A DNA stretch of 41,336 bases, from positions 1-41,336 of the forward strand of contig CALYAB010000007.1 in NCBI GenBank assembly GCA_944393395.1. Direction: 5' to 3'. The notes beneath the pieces were generated by a model. That model made no database searches and was not told the origin of the DNA. It saw nothing but the letters and a program-made list of their open reading frames with translations. Both the position numbers and the translations under genes were made by a program. This document shows positions 12,601 to 20,003 of this stretch, one piece after another (position 1 is the stretch's first letter; the number at the start of each line of letters is the position of its first letter). This stretch comes from an uncultured Clostridia bacterium. Its GTDB lineage: Bacteria; Bacillota; Clostridia; TANB77; CAG-508.

Positions 12601-15600
12601 AAAAGGAGAGAAACTTCAGGGAGCAGAATTTGAAGTTACTTCTCGAATAATAGATGATCCATCAATAGGAGAAAATGCTATAGGAGAATTGATGCAAGTT
12701 GATGAGAGTTATCAATTTAAAAAAGATGGAGAAAAATATATTCCAGAAAACTTAAATGTAAGTAATTCATATGCATGGAGTTTAATTCCATTAAATCTAA
12801 GCAATGGAAATGATTTTTATAAAATTACCATAAATGCAGAATTATCTGTTGATATGGAGGATTATCCAGAGATAGTTGTCTATCCAGAAAATGGAGATTA
12901 TAGTGAAAGTGAATCTTTTAATATATCTCATAATACGAATGGTGCAAAAGATTATTCTGTGATAGTAAAAGGTGGACAAAATTATATTTTAGATTTATAT
13001 TATTCAAATGATGGTGATACAACAGATGACTATTTTGCAATAAATTCTATTAAAGTTGAGCAATATGAATATAATCAAACAATAACAACAGATGCAAATG
13101 GAGAAATAAAGCTAACGTTTCCGGCAGGTGACTATGTAATAAAAGAAACAAAAGCACCAGAAGGATATTTGTTAAATGAAGAAGAAATACCATTTACAAT
13201 AGGAGGAGAAAGTAATTCATTAAATATTGTAAATAAAGAAGGTGCAAAAGTAAAAGTTCACCATTATAAAGACGGAACAGAAGAAAAATTGTCAGAAGAT
13301 GAAACCTTAACAGGAGAAATAGGAGCTAACTACACAACATCTCCAAAAACAGATATAGAAGGTTATGAAGTAGTAGTAGAAAAATTACCAAGTAATGCAA
13401 GTGGAGAATATACCGAAGATGTACAAGAAGTAAACTATTATTACAAACAAATACCTGCAAAATTAATTGTTAATCATTACTTAGAAGGAACAGAAGAAAT
13501 AGTTCCAGGATCAGAAAATGAGCAAATAAATGAAGAAAGAGAAAAAGGAACAGAATATACAACAACTCCAGCGCAAAATATCGATCCAAAATATGAATTG
13601 GTAGAAATGCCAAGCAATAGCACGGGAACATTAACAGAAAATGAAACAGTTGTAACATATTACTATAGAGTAAAAGACTCTGCAGGAGTGATAGTACATC
13701 ATATAGATACAGACACAAAAGAGCAAATAGCACCAGATGTAGTAATCCCATCTAATGGAATAGGCAAATATGGAGATAGTTATACAACAGAAGTAAGTAG
13801 TGAAATACCAATAAATTATAAATATGCAACCAGAACAGACAACTGGGAAGGAACAATGATAGATAAATTAACAGAAGTAACATATGAATATAAAATGGTA
13901 GACCCAACAATAACAAACAAAATAGAAAAAACAGCAACTCAAGAAATAACAAAAATAGATGATGTTGTAACATATAATATTACATATAGTGCAAATGTAG
14001 AAGATTATATCGGAAAAGCACAAATAACAATAGTAGATGTATTGCCATATGCAATAGATACATCAAAATCAATACTAAATGGAGGTACATATAATCCAGA
14101 TACAAACACAATAACATGGCAAGAAGTAGTGAATGGAATAGATACATATGCAAATCCAGAAAGTGGAAATATAGAAATTAACAAAACTATAAAAGTTGTG
14201 TATATGAATTTAGATACAACAAAAGAAACAATAGAAAATAATGTATCTGGAAAAGTAAAATTACTAACATCAGAAAAAACAAGTGAAGAAGTAACAGACA
14301 CAGCGACAACAGATACTAAGATTATGACAAACGTAATAGTAAAATATCTAGAAAAAGATGATACACCAAATGATAATAGTGATAACAAAGTAGTAGCACC
14401 AGAAGAAACAATAGAAGGGTATATAGGAAAAGAATATACAACTCAACAGAAAGATATAGCAGGATATACTTTTATAGAATCAACAGACAATACAGAAGGA
14501 ACCATGACAAAAGATCCAATAGAAGTCATTTACTATTATGCACAAAACACTAAAGTGGTGGTAAAATATTTAGAGAAAGACGATACACCAGGAGATAACA
14601 CAGACAATAAAGTGCTAGCACCAGCAGAAATAATAGAAGGCTACGAAGGAAAAGAATATAAAACAGAACAAAAAGAAATTACAAACTATACATTTGTGGA
14701 ATCAACAAATAATACAGAAGGAACGATGACAAAAGACATAATAGAAGTAATATACTATTACTTACAAAATACAAAGGCAACAGTACAGCACATAGATAGA
14801 GAAACTGGAGAAATCCTAAAAGAAGAAACAGAGGATGGAAAAGTAGGAGATCTATTTGAAACACATGCAGAAGATTTTGAAGGATATATATTAGTAGAAA
14901 GTCCAGAGGAACCGAATATAATAATGGATGAAACAGGAGAGCAAGTAGTAAGATACTATTATGCACATGTATCAGCAGGAGTGATAGAAAAACATATAGA
15001 CGATATTACAGGAGAATTATTATATAGTGAAGAACATCAAGGAAATGAAGGAGATAGCTACAATATACCATCAAAAACATTTGAAGGATATGACTTAGTA
15101 ACAGAAGATAAAGAAGGAAATAGTAGATTGCCAGACAATGCAGAAGGAACTATGAAGAGAGATGAAGTAATAGAAGTAAAATACTACTATATCAAAAAAG
15201 CAAAAGTGGTAATAAAATACTTAGAAGAGGATGATACACCAGAAGATACAACAGATAACAAGGTATTAGCAGAAGAAGAAACAATTGAAGGACATGAAAA
15301 CGATAGCTATGAAACAGAATCAAAAGACATTAAAGACTATAATCTAGTAGGAATACCAGAAAATGCAAAAGGAACAATGACAATAACTAAGAATCAAGAT
15401 GGAACATATAATACAGAAATAGAAGTAATATACTATTATAAAAAACAAGCAGGAGGAGTAATAGAAAACCATATAGATATAACAACAAATGAAAAACTAG
15501 CAACAGAAGAACATACAGGAAATGTAGGAGATGAATATGATATACCATCAAGAGAATTCGAGGGATATGACCTAGTAATAGATAAACTACCAACAAATGC

Positions 15601-16645
15601 AAAAGGAGAAATGACAGAAGAACCAATAGAAGTAAACTATTACTACATAAAACAAGCAAAAGTAGAAGTAGAGTATATAGATAAACAAACAGGAGAAAAA
15701 CTAGATGAAGATGAGTTAAAAGGACATATAGGAGATAGCTATGAAACAGAAGAAAAGAATTTTGGCAATTATGAATTGATAGAAATACCAGATAATACAA
15801 TGGGAGAAATGACAGAAGATACAATAGTAGTAAAATATTATTATAGAAGAAAAGCAGAAGTGGAAGTACAATATGTAGAAAAAAATACAAATCATCAACT
15901 AGCAGAAAGTGATAATATAGAGGGATATGTAGGAGACGAATATAAAACACAGTCAAAAGATATAACATACTATAAACTAGTAGGACAAACAGAAAACACA
16001 GAAGGAACGATGGAAAGAGACAAAATAACAGTAATATACTACTATGAAAAACAAGTATTCAACCTAAGTGTAGATAAGTGGGTATCAAATGTAAGTGTAA
16101 ATGGAATAAATCAAGGAGGAAGAAACATAAATAGCAAGGATGAAATTTACAAAGTAGATATACATAGAAGCAAAACAGAGACGGCAAACATAAAAATCAC
16201 ATACAAGATAAGAGTAACAAACAAAGGAGAGATAGAAGGAACAGCAGGAGAAATAGTAGAAATTATTCCAGAAGGATATAGCTATTATCAAGAAGACAAC
16301 AAAGTACAATGGGAAGAAAGAAATGGAACATTAATAACAGATGCCCTAAAAAATGAAACAATAAAAATAGGAGAATACAAAGAAATAGAAATAGTACTAA
16401 GATGGGATAAAGGAGAAGACAACTTTGGACAAAAAGATAATTTTGTAATCATAGGAAAAATGAACAATCCAGCAGGATATGAAGATATTAGTAAAGAAGA
16501 TAATAAATCAAAATCAAGCATGATAATAACAGTGGCAACAGGATTAGACAGAAATGACAGAATTGCTATTATAGGAATTGTACAGATTGTATTAGCAATT
16601 ACAATAGGATTATTATTTAGTTATAAAAAGAAAGAAAAGAAATAA
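6653..16645 (+). CDS. Giant cell-surface protein with Cna_B, beta-propeller-like and MucBP repeats
   Basis: 3330 residues, probably an adhesin or cell-surface stalk. Order: basic N-terminus and one hydrophobic segment (about 17-35); a large unassigned N-terminal region (about 50-970); four Cna_B-type domains starting near 981, 1095, 1210 and 1326, with endings such as PEGY; a beta-propeller-like region (about 1425-1875) of repeated I-x-W and D-x-x-L-I-K-F strands; an InlB-like repeat (near 1880-1945); a fifth Cna_B domain split by an insert (about 1975-2190); three MucBP repeats; a DUF11-like domain (about 2420-2560); eight more MucBP repeats; a second DUF11-like domain; and a C-terminal membrane helix (about 3304-3322) ending in KKKEKK. 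No LPXTG precedes that helix. ATG codons at 6653 and 6659 are both usable. It has its own promoter and terminator. Its ligand cannot be told from sequence. Confidence 0.88.
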   Translation: MEMKKKEFRVQKKQVITVSILILLIILISIIELMQSINKNKTQISPELARAMTYGELTTKDEETQSEYVRFSSYFARDLDSDGYAEKVKGTCKEVEGEDTLYMSLNVLGNGYLKDGKIEIESNNIYFKTALVEDEIISGNYISENTKEINLKEVTAGTQKLIFGQVRTGDYRYTTTKKDALGKDTNKLSGINKIKLTGVHVTNEGVETKIEKEIEIPVDWYSTTKAEIPYTYGANKEKNKYQNYNTESIVDEVNQEVNLEFKITSQESNNKLLLKKSTIEGTIPELNGYKATNVEITGENVQYTYDQETGNFTAYRKAQIGEDGVVTKEAYTSSYNTARYSEYKLKVTYPLAAYKNSSENGTIVLNIPVKATFEGYNNPNEEFNNPYVSNVAEDVISITYERGGGDVISYDIQVGTWVSNPYNVYVISKENAVGYYNQMEEATKDTYEVRWYVARGNSGEISNVQLREQDNNYTDKFLKTDGTYEDMLKYSKNIGIYFTTPGAMFGEDGWIRVYNDETDQLIHEFTKDDWESYTKENPYYYDQPVAHIRIETSSADRVSSFTATNIKELDNELLTTDKTREEFDKLSKINSYLSGYAKLSENEEYQKIKDDIGIANYDEPISMAQINNVTPITLSTQETTNVKITIGTVNLGYNVILWKNGTFLLKFPEEVLLAEINNVTINNGNVEILGYDIYEQDGNYYLKILTENENPENYTITVDADITPDPRKLSATRNIELYAYNEECNNYKEGLRAEDIYDINANGNTTDLVDYSKKSISFVGPTSLLTTETGSDYNEEGDEVKTTIAPQVAIIDKAQNNRTAKISVQILNNYSGNISGVVVVGKTPFEGNKSQILEKDLGSTFTASMTGPIQLPEKLQGIATVYYSENETVNNNISDASNNWKTESEVTDFSKIRTYAIDLGDYVIAKGEEYICTYEIEVPQEVNYNDVTYSTHAVYFYLETDEGKLRDQTETNKLGFMIAKKYNLELTKTQKGNDYLVEGATYKVTEDGTNNSKIAITNAEGLLIIKDLYAERIYEIQEIKSPQGYELNEDVIKFRTKIDENGNIQAEKIDGESKTDFIVNGKIISIAVEDVPLSTLNILKQDTNETAIEDIRFEITGKGYQNRAMITNSKGIATIRELYPNEEYTIKEVKADGYYIADGELKFVIEQAEENYNLRVIEDTLNVLELTSGKTENNLPSFQIKLQNEKIPTYNLEILKTDKDTDEPLSNAQFTLKSLDSNDEKYYTTNESGIIDVEDLYQYVDGKNILGEYELTEVVAPEGYITDTNIYRFRCEEIDENLQLEFLTENTFEYTVENGTIKVNFKNAPIFTLYKKDGETQDPLPNTKFAIYKIDEERNEYPAYDVKGNLVGEQTEINGQTYQVITTDENGEISLNLPQGAYKVVEIEALEEYELLENIEDRTYYFGIDETVQGTKDWAGDVLNYSTGFYNIATTDNNEIVAVSTVYEDKGYVLIKRTDTEGNTIWKKNIIGTESISVQNIKYKDDDNIIVVISTTSQELYMNNENDSRQLIMNTGIDDSNQRSPIILKLDGKGNFIDGVVLKGYLYDVIDISDINESGNFVVSMEFDSEHVEVSGDYTSSGESIIIDGDGTNNSRDVAIFYFDDKLNVVWGYGFQISANNWTGGISVDEEGKVIFAGTFWNNYTIPAEDTTAGEEILLKSNGAYDLMLIKFNNQGKIEYTSTLGGTSRDYAFKISKIDGNGYIISGYSAGNITIPSENTIKNEEITLNSTKDGIYRAFLIKYTEDNMVEWAWDLEGIYKINNIIKYSDGYVVTGSNSNYGEQIIVPSEITADGTEIRVGPTFYAIFMLNEEGKVIRAIEVNRTINDESIEYINEEFYMGTGSLYKFYQKVILPEVPDVQKITVDNYKKQYNIWTYVNGEGGHISGEYENPYEKVTIHKDSIKDIIVTPNEGYAVNKIIINGEEISYTTREDGTVILDKFTDMIEDKEVEVTFIPKEYVFTINKANEKGEKLQGAEFEVTSRIIDDPSIGENAIGELMQVDESYQFKKDGEKYIPENLNVSNSYAWSLIPLNLSNGNDFYKITINAELSVDMEDYPEIVVYPENGDYSESESFNISHNTNGAKDYSVIVKGGQNYILDLYYSNDGDTTDDYFAINSIKVEQYEYNQTITTDANGEIKLTFPAGDYVIKETKAPEGYLLNEEEIPFTIGGESNSLNIVNKEGAKVKVHHYKDGTEEKLSEDETLTGEIGANYTTSPKTDIEGYEVVVEKLPSNASGEYTEDVQEVNYYYKQIPAKLIVNHYLEGTEEIVPGSENEQINEEREKGTEYTTTPAQNIDPKYELVEMPSNSTGTLTENETVVTYYYRVKDSAGVIVHHIDTDTKEQIAPDVVIPSNGIGKYGDSYTTEVSSEIPINYKYATRTDNWEGTMIDKLTEVTYEYKMVDPTITNKIEKTATQEITKIDDVVTYNITYSANVEDYIGKAQITIVDVLPYAIDTSKSILNGGTYNPDTNTITWQEVVNGIDTYANPESGNIEINKTIKVVYMNLDTTKETIENNVSGKVKLLTSEKTSEEVTDTATTDTKIMTNVIVKYLEKDDTPNDNSDNKVVAPEETIEGYIGKEYTTQQKDIAGYTFIESTDNTEGTMTKDPIEVIYYYAQNTKVVVKYLEKDDTPGDNTDNKVLAPAEIIEGYEGKEYKTEQKEITNYTFVESTNNTEGTMTKDIIEVIYYYLQNTKATVQHIDRETGEILKEETEDGKVGDLFETHAEDFEGYILVESPEEPNIIMDETGEQVVRYYYAHVSAGVIEKHIDDITGELLYSEEHQGNEGDSYNIPSKTFEGYDLVTEDKEGNSRLPDNAEGTMKRDEVIEVKYYYIKKAKVVIKYLEEDDTPEDTTDNKVLAEEETIEGHENDSYETESKDIKDYNLVGIPENAKGTMTITKNQDGTYNTEIEVIYYYKKQAGGVIENHIDITTNEKLATEEHTGNVGDEYDIPSREFEGYDLVIDKLPTNAKGEMTEEPIEVNYYYIKQAKVEVEYIDKQTGEKLDEDELKGHIGDSYETEEKNFGNYELIEIPDNTMGEMTEDTIVVKYYYRRKAEVEVQYVEKNTNHQLAESDNIEGYVGDEYKTQSKDITYYKLVGQTENTEGTMERDKITVIYYYEKQVFNLSVDKWVSNVSVNGINQGGRNINSKDEIYKVDIHRSKTETANIKITYKIRVTNKGEIEGTAGEIVEIIPEGYSYYQEDNKVQWEERNGTLITDALKNETIKIGEYKEIEIVLRWDKGEDNFGQKDNFVIIGKMNNPAGYEDISKEDNKSKSSMIITVATGLDRNDRIAIIGIVQIVLAITIGLLFSYKKKEKK
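13243..16055 (+). repeat. Eleven MucBP-type repeats within the giant surface gene
   Basis: Each unit runs about 60-80 residues from a V-x-H/Y-x-x-x-x-T start, through GDSY or GKEY, then GTM or GEM, to a closing YYY. Three units (13243 to about 13900) precede a DUF11-like spacer and eight follow (about 14330-16055). Adjacent units such as 14330 and 14555 are close in DNA sequence, so unit gain or loss by recombination is likely and assembly across this stretch may be fragile. Confidence 0.85.
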
Positions 16646-16663
16646 TATTACTTCATTCTAAAA

Positions 16664-16702
16664 AAGTAGTCAATTAGATAAATAGATAATTGACTGCTTT
16701 TT
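16664..16702 (+). terminator. Intrinsic terminator after the giant surface gene
   Basis: AAGTAGTCAATTA (16664-16676) pairs with TAATTGACTGCTT (16687-16699) with one G-T wobble, followed by a T-run shared with the palindromic element that starts at 16698. Confidence 0.85.
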
Positions 16703-16780
16703 ATATATTAGGAAATTCATACTGACTTCCTAATATATAAAAATACGTTGCACACAATTTTACGTTAGTAAAATTGGTGC
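16698..16780. repeat. Palindromic intergenic element, copy 2, with second hairpin
   Basis: 16698-16743 is a long inverted repeat, TTTTTATATATTAGGAA against TTCCTAATATATAAAAA. It is followed by TACGTTGCACACA and a second hairpin: GCAC-A-CAATTTTAC (16750-16763), loop GTTA, then GTAAAATTG-GTGC (16768-16780). Copy 3 has the same layout with different but still paired bases, which points to a selected structure rather than chance. Confidence 0.8.
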
Positions 16781-16922
16781 CGAACAATAGACACGGACTT
16801 TAAAATGTTATGAACAGAGAAAATGTTTAAGAAAGTCTGCTATTGTTAATATATATCACATTATCTAGTAATAGCTGTGAATTGTAACTAACAAATAGTT
16901 ATCAATAAATGATACAGAAAAA

Positions 16923-16950
16923 TTGCTTGCTTTTTAGGGTTTTCTATAGT
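16923..16950 (+). promoter_or_regulatory. Likely promoter of rplI-dnaB
   Basis: TTGCTT (16923-16928) and TATAGT (16945-16950) with a 16-base spacer, 80 bases before the rplI start. The strong terminator upstream makes an internal promoter necessary. Confidence 0.5.
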
Positions 16951-17029
16951 AAAATTGGAACTAGTAAGAAAAATAAGATATCTAAAAGAGAAATATTCCT
17001 AAAAAGATATTAAAAAAGGAGGAATTAAT

Positions 17030-17476
17030 ATGAAAGTAATATTAAAAGCAGACATAAAAGGGGTAGGAAAAAAAGATGAAATAATTAATGCATCAGATGG
17101 CTATGCAAGAAATTTTTTATTCCCTAAAAATTTAGCAGTAGAAGCAAATAAAGGAAATATGAGTAACTTAAAAGCAAAACAAGATTCAGCTAAATATCAG
17201 AAAGACAAAGAAAAAGAAGCCGCATTAAAAACAGCAGATAAATTATCAAAAATTTTATTAAAAATTAAAGTAAAAGCTGGAGAAAATGGAAAAATATTTG
17301 GAGGAGTATCAAGTAAAGAAATAGCACAAGAATTGTTAAATCAATATAAAATAGAAGTTAATAAAAAGAAAATAGACTTAAAAGAAACAATAAAAACACT
17401 TGGAGTTCACAATGTTGAGATAAAATTATTTGAAGGTGTAATAGGAAAACTAAGAATAGATGTTATTTCAGAATAA
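17030..17476 (+). CDS. rplI: 50S ribosomal protein L9
   Basis: 148 residues, normal length for bL9. It opens with MKVILKADIKGVGKKDEI and the conserved GYARNFLFPKNLA segment of the N-terminal RNA-binding domain, then the long charged central helix, then the C-terminal domain with GKIFGGVSSKEIA. bL9 binds 23S rRNA and helps maintain reading frame. A strong AAAGGAGG ribosome binding site lies 8 bases before the ATG. The stop is 12 bases before dnaB, so the two are very probably cotranscribed, as in other Firmicutes. Confidence 0.97.
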   Translation: MKVILKADIKGVGKKDEIINASDGYARNFLFPKNLAVEANKGNMSNLKAKQDSAKYQKDKEKEAALKTADKLSKILLKIKVKAGENGKIFGGVSSKEIAQELLNQYKIEVNKKKIDLKETIKTLGVHNVEIKLFEGVIGKLRIDVISE

Positions 17477-17488
17477 GAGGGATGAATA

Positions 17489-18820
17489 ATGGAGTTAGGA
17501 AAAGTACCACCACATGACATAGAAGCAGAACAAGCAGTTTTAGGAAGTATGTTAACAGACAAAGACGCTGTAATTTCTGCAATAGAGGTTTTAAAAGAAG
17601 AAGATTTTTATAGAGCTGATAATAGAGCAATATATGAGGCAGTGATTAATTTATATAATAGAGCAGAACCTATAGATATTATTACTGTAAAAGCAGAACT
17701 AGAATCTTTAGGAAAATTTGAAAAGGTTGGAGGATTAGAATATTTAGTAAGTCTACCAGACAAAGTTCCAACAACTGCAAATGCTATGAAATATATAAAA
17801 ATAGTAGAAGAAAAATCTACTTTAAGAAATCTTATAAAAACAGCCAATGAGATAATAGAATTAGGATATGACCCAACAGAAGATGTAGAAGATATAATGG
17901 AGGGTGCGGAGAAAAAAATATTTAATATAATGCAGAACAATGATAAAAAAAGTTATTCTCCGATAAAAGATGTATTAGTTGAAAGTTTTACACAATTAGA
18001 AGAACTATATAATAGAAAGCAGCATATAACAGGCGTTCCTTCAGGATTTGTTGAGTTGGATTATAAAACTGCTGGTTTTCATGGTTCAGACTTAGTATTA
18101 ATAGCAGCAAGACCAGCAATGGGAAAATCTGCATTTGCCTTGAATATAGCGACAAATGCTGCTGTACGTTCAAATGTTCCTGTCGCAATATTTAGCTTAG
18201 AAATGTCCAAAGAACAAATGGTAAACAGAATTTTGTGTAGTGAAGCTATGGTAGATAGTAATAAGGTAAGAACAGGAAAACTTGAAGAAGATGATTGGAC
18301 AAAGTTGGCAGGAAGTATAGGACCATTGTCAGATGCGGAAATATATATAGATGATACACCAGGAATTTCTGTAATGGAGATAAGAGCAAAATGTAGAAAA
18401 CTAAAATTGGAAAAAAATATAGGAATGGTAGTTATAGATTATTTACAATTAATACAAGGAAGTAATAAAAGAAATGGAAGCCGTGAGCAAGAAATTTCAG
18501 AAATAAGTAGGTCATTAAAAATATTAGCAAAAGAATTAAACATACCAGTAATTGCATTGTCACAATTATCTAGGGCTGTAGAACAAAGACCAGATCACAG
18601 ACCAATGTTATCAGACTTAAGGGAATCTGGAGCAATAGAGCAAGATGCTGATATAGTAATGTTTTTATATAGAGATGATTATTACAATAAAGATAGTGAA
18701 AAGAAAGATATAGCAGAAGTAATAATAGCAAAACACAGAGGAGGTTCATTAGGGACAGTAGAATTATTGTGGTTAGGAAGTTATACAAAATTTGTAAATT
18801 TAGAAAAAAGATTTGATTAA
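17489..18820 (+). CDS. dnaB: Replicative DNA helicase DnaB
   Basis: 443 residues, the expected length. The N-terminal domain begins with PPHDIEAEQAVLGSML, a family signature, and the RecA-like C-terminal domain has Walker A in ARPAMGKSAFALN (about 207-219), Walker B VVIDYLQLI, and DLRESGAIEQDADIV. This hexameric ATPase unwinds DNA at the fork. GAGGG upstream is the ribosome binding site. It follows rplI closely and is followed two bases later by the tilS ribosome binding region, indicating an rplI-dnaB-tilS transcript. Confidence 0.97.
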   Translation: MELGKVPPHDIEAEQAVLGSMLTDKDAVISAIEVLKEEDFYRADNRAIYEAVINLYNRAEPIDIITVKAELESLGKFEKVGGLEYLVSLPDKVPTTANAMKYIKIVEEKSTLRNLIKTANEIIELGYDPTEDVEDIMEGAEKKIFNIMQNNDKKSYSPIKDVLVESFTQLEELYNRKQHITGVPSGFVELDYKTAGFHGSDLVLIAARPAMGKSAFALNIATNAAVRSNVPVAIFSLEMSKEQMVNRILCSEAMVDSNKVRTGKLEEDDWTKLAGSIGPLSDAEIYIDDTPGISVMEIRAKCRKLKLEKNIGMVVIDYLQLIQGSNKRNGSREQEISEISRSLKILAKELNIPVIALSQLSRAVEQRPDHRPMLSDLRESGAIEQDADIVMFLYRDDYYNKDSEKKDIAEVIIAKHRGGSLGTVELLWLGSYTKFVNLEKRFD

Positions 18821-18834
18821 AGGTGGAAAAAGAT

Positions 18835-19848
18835 ATGGCTATCAGAGAAAAGAAAAATTTATTATCTGATGTATTAAAAACAATAAAAAAGTATAATCTA
18901 ATAGAAACTAATGATAAACTAGTATTAGGAGTATCTGGGGGACCAGATTCTCTTTCTATGTTAGACATTTTATATAAAATAAAAGAAACGAAAAAAATAA
19001 ATTTTAATTTTGTTGTAGCTCACTTGAATCATCAGATAAGAAAAGAAGCAAAAGAAGATGAGGAATTTGTAAAAAAGTATTGTGAAAAAAATAATATAGA
19101 ATTTTTTTCGAAAAGTATAGATGTTTGTAAATTAGCCAATAATAATAAAATAAGTACAGAAGAAGCAGGAAGAAATGCAAGATATCAATTTTTTGAAGAA
19201 CTTGCAAAAAAAGTTAATGCAAATAAGATAGCAATAGCTCACAATAAAAATGACAAAATAGAAACAATAATAATGAATGAATTAAGAGGTTGTGGGATTA
19301 CAGGATTAAGAGGAATAGAGCCAGTACGAGACAAGTATATAAGACCACTTATAGAAAGTGAGAGAAAGGAAATAGAAAAATATTGTAAAGAAAATAATTT
19401 GAATCCTAGAATAGATAAAACAAATTTTGAAAATATCTATACTAGAAATAAAATTAGAAATATAGTAATTCCATATATAGAAAAAGAGTTTAATCCAAAT
19501 TTTATAAAAACTATGGATAGATTATCAGACCTTGTAAAAGAACAAGAAGAATATATACAAAAGCAAGTTGAGAAAACATATGAAGAAATATTGATAGAAG
19601 AGGATAAAAATAATTTTATAATATTAGATTTAAAAAAATTTAATAAACAGGAAAAAGTAATAAAATCTAATATAATCATATATACTGTAACAAGACTTTT
19701 TGATACAGCAAAAGGTATTGAGAAAGTACATATAGAAGATATTATAAAACTTTGTAATAACAATATAGGAAATAAATTTCTAACACCAAATAAAAATCTA
19801 AAAGTTTTTGTAAAAAATGCAAAAGTAACTTTTTCTAGGCAAATATAA
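18835..19848 (+). CDS. tilS: tRNA(Ile)-lysidine synthase
   Basis: ATP-dependent enzyme that converts C34 of the CAU-anticodon isoleucine tRNA to lysidine so that it reads AUA. The PP-loop motif SGGPDS is at residues 34-39, followed by AHLNHQIR and EEAGRNARY, as expected. I start at ATG 18835 because AAAGGTGG (18819-18826) sits 8 bases upstream; an in-frame GTG at 18823 would lie inside that ribosome binding site. At 337 residues it is shorter than many Firmicutes TilS and seems to lack most of the C-terminal accessory domains. AUA is a very common codon in this window, so the enzyme should be essential. Confidence 0.93.
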   Translation: MAIREKKNLLSDVLKTIKKYNLIETNDKLVLGVSGGPDSLSMLDILYKIKETKKINFNFVVAHLNHQIRKEAKEDEEFVKKYCEKNNIEFFSKSIDVCKLANNNKISTEEAGRNARYQFFEELAKKVNANKIAIAHNKNDKIETIIMNELRGCGITGLRGIEPVRDKYIRPLIESERKEIEKYCKENNLNPRIDKTNFENIYTRNKIRNIVIPYIEKEFNPNFIKTMDRLSDLVKEQEEYIQKQVEKTYEEILIEEDKNNFIILDLKKFNKQEKVIKSNIIIYTVTRLFDTAKGIEKVHIEDIIKLCNNNIGNKFLTPNKNLKVFVKNAKVTFSRQI

Positions 19849-19908
19849 GTAGCCGTAATGCTTTAAAAGATTATTAATTTTTGTAATAAAAAAGAAATAA
19901 AAAAACTA

Positions 19909-19937
19909 TTGAAAAAGAAAAAACAATGTGATAAAGT
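19909..19937 (+). promoter_or_regulatory. Possible promoter of ftsH
   Basis: TTGAAA (19909-19914) and TAAAGT (19932-19937) with a 17-base spacer in the 155-bp tilS-ftsH gap. No terminator was seen after tilS, so read-through is also possible. Confidence 0.4.
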
Positions 19938-20003
19938 GCTAAAAAACAAAATATATAATTGTGTGTTAAAATCAACAACAAAGTGTAAAGAGGAGGAATT
20001 ATT

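Larger units (their letters stand above)
16646..17029. other. Gene-free 384-bp region between the giant surface gene and rplI
   Basis: Holds the terminator, palindromic element copy 2 with its second hairpin, a further long-range pairing (AACAATAG near 16784 with CTATTGTT near 16850), and a likely rplI promoter at 16923. No small open frame with a ribosome binding site was seen. Confidence 0.6.

Noticed and set aside
13470..15968. Long antisense open frames opposite the MucBP repeats
   Set aside because: They encode Leu/Tyr-rich low-complexity translations caused by the A-rich repeats on the coding strand; they lack ribosome binding sites and recognisable domains.
16555..16645. LPXTG-type sortase signal at the end of the giant protein
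   Set aside because: A membrane helix and basic tail are present, but the preceding residues (ATGLDRNDR) contain no LPXTG-like motif.
18823..18834. GTG start for tilS at 18823
   Set aside because: It lies inside the ribosome binding sequence AAAGGTGG, which is correctly spaced for the ATG at 18835.
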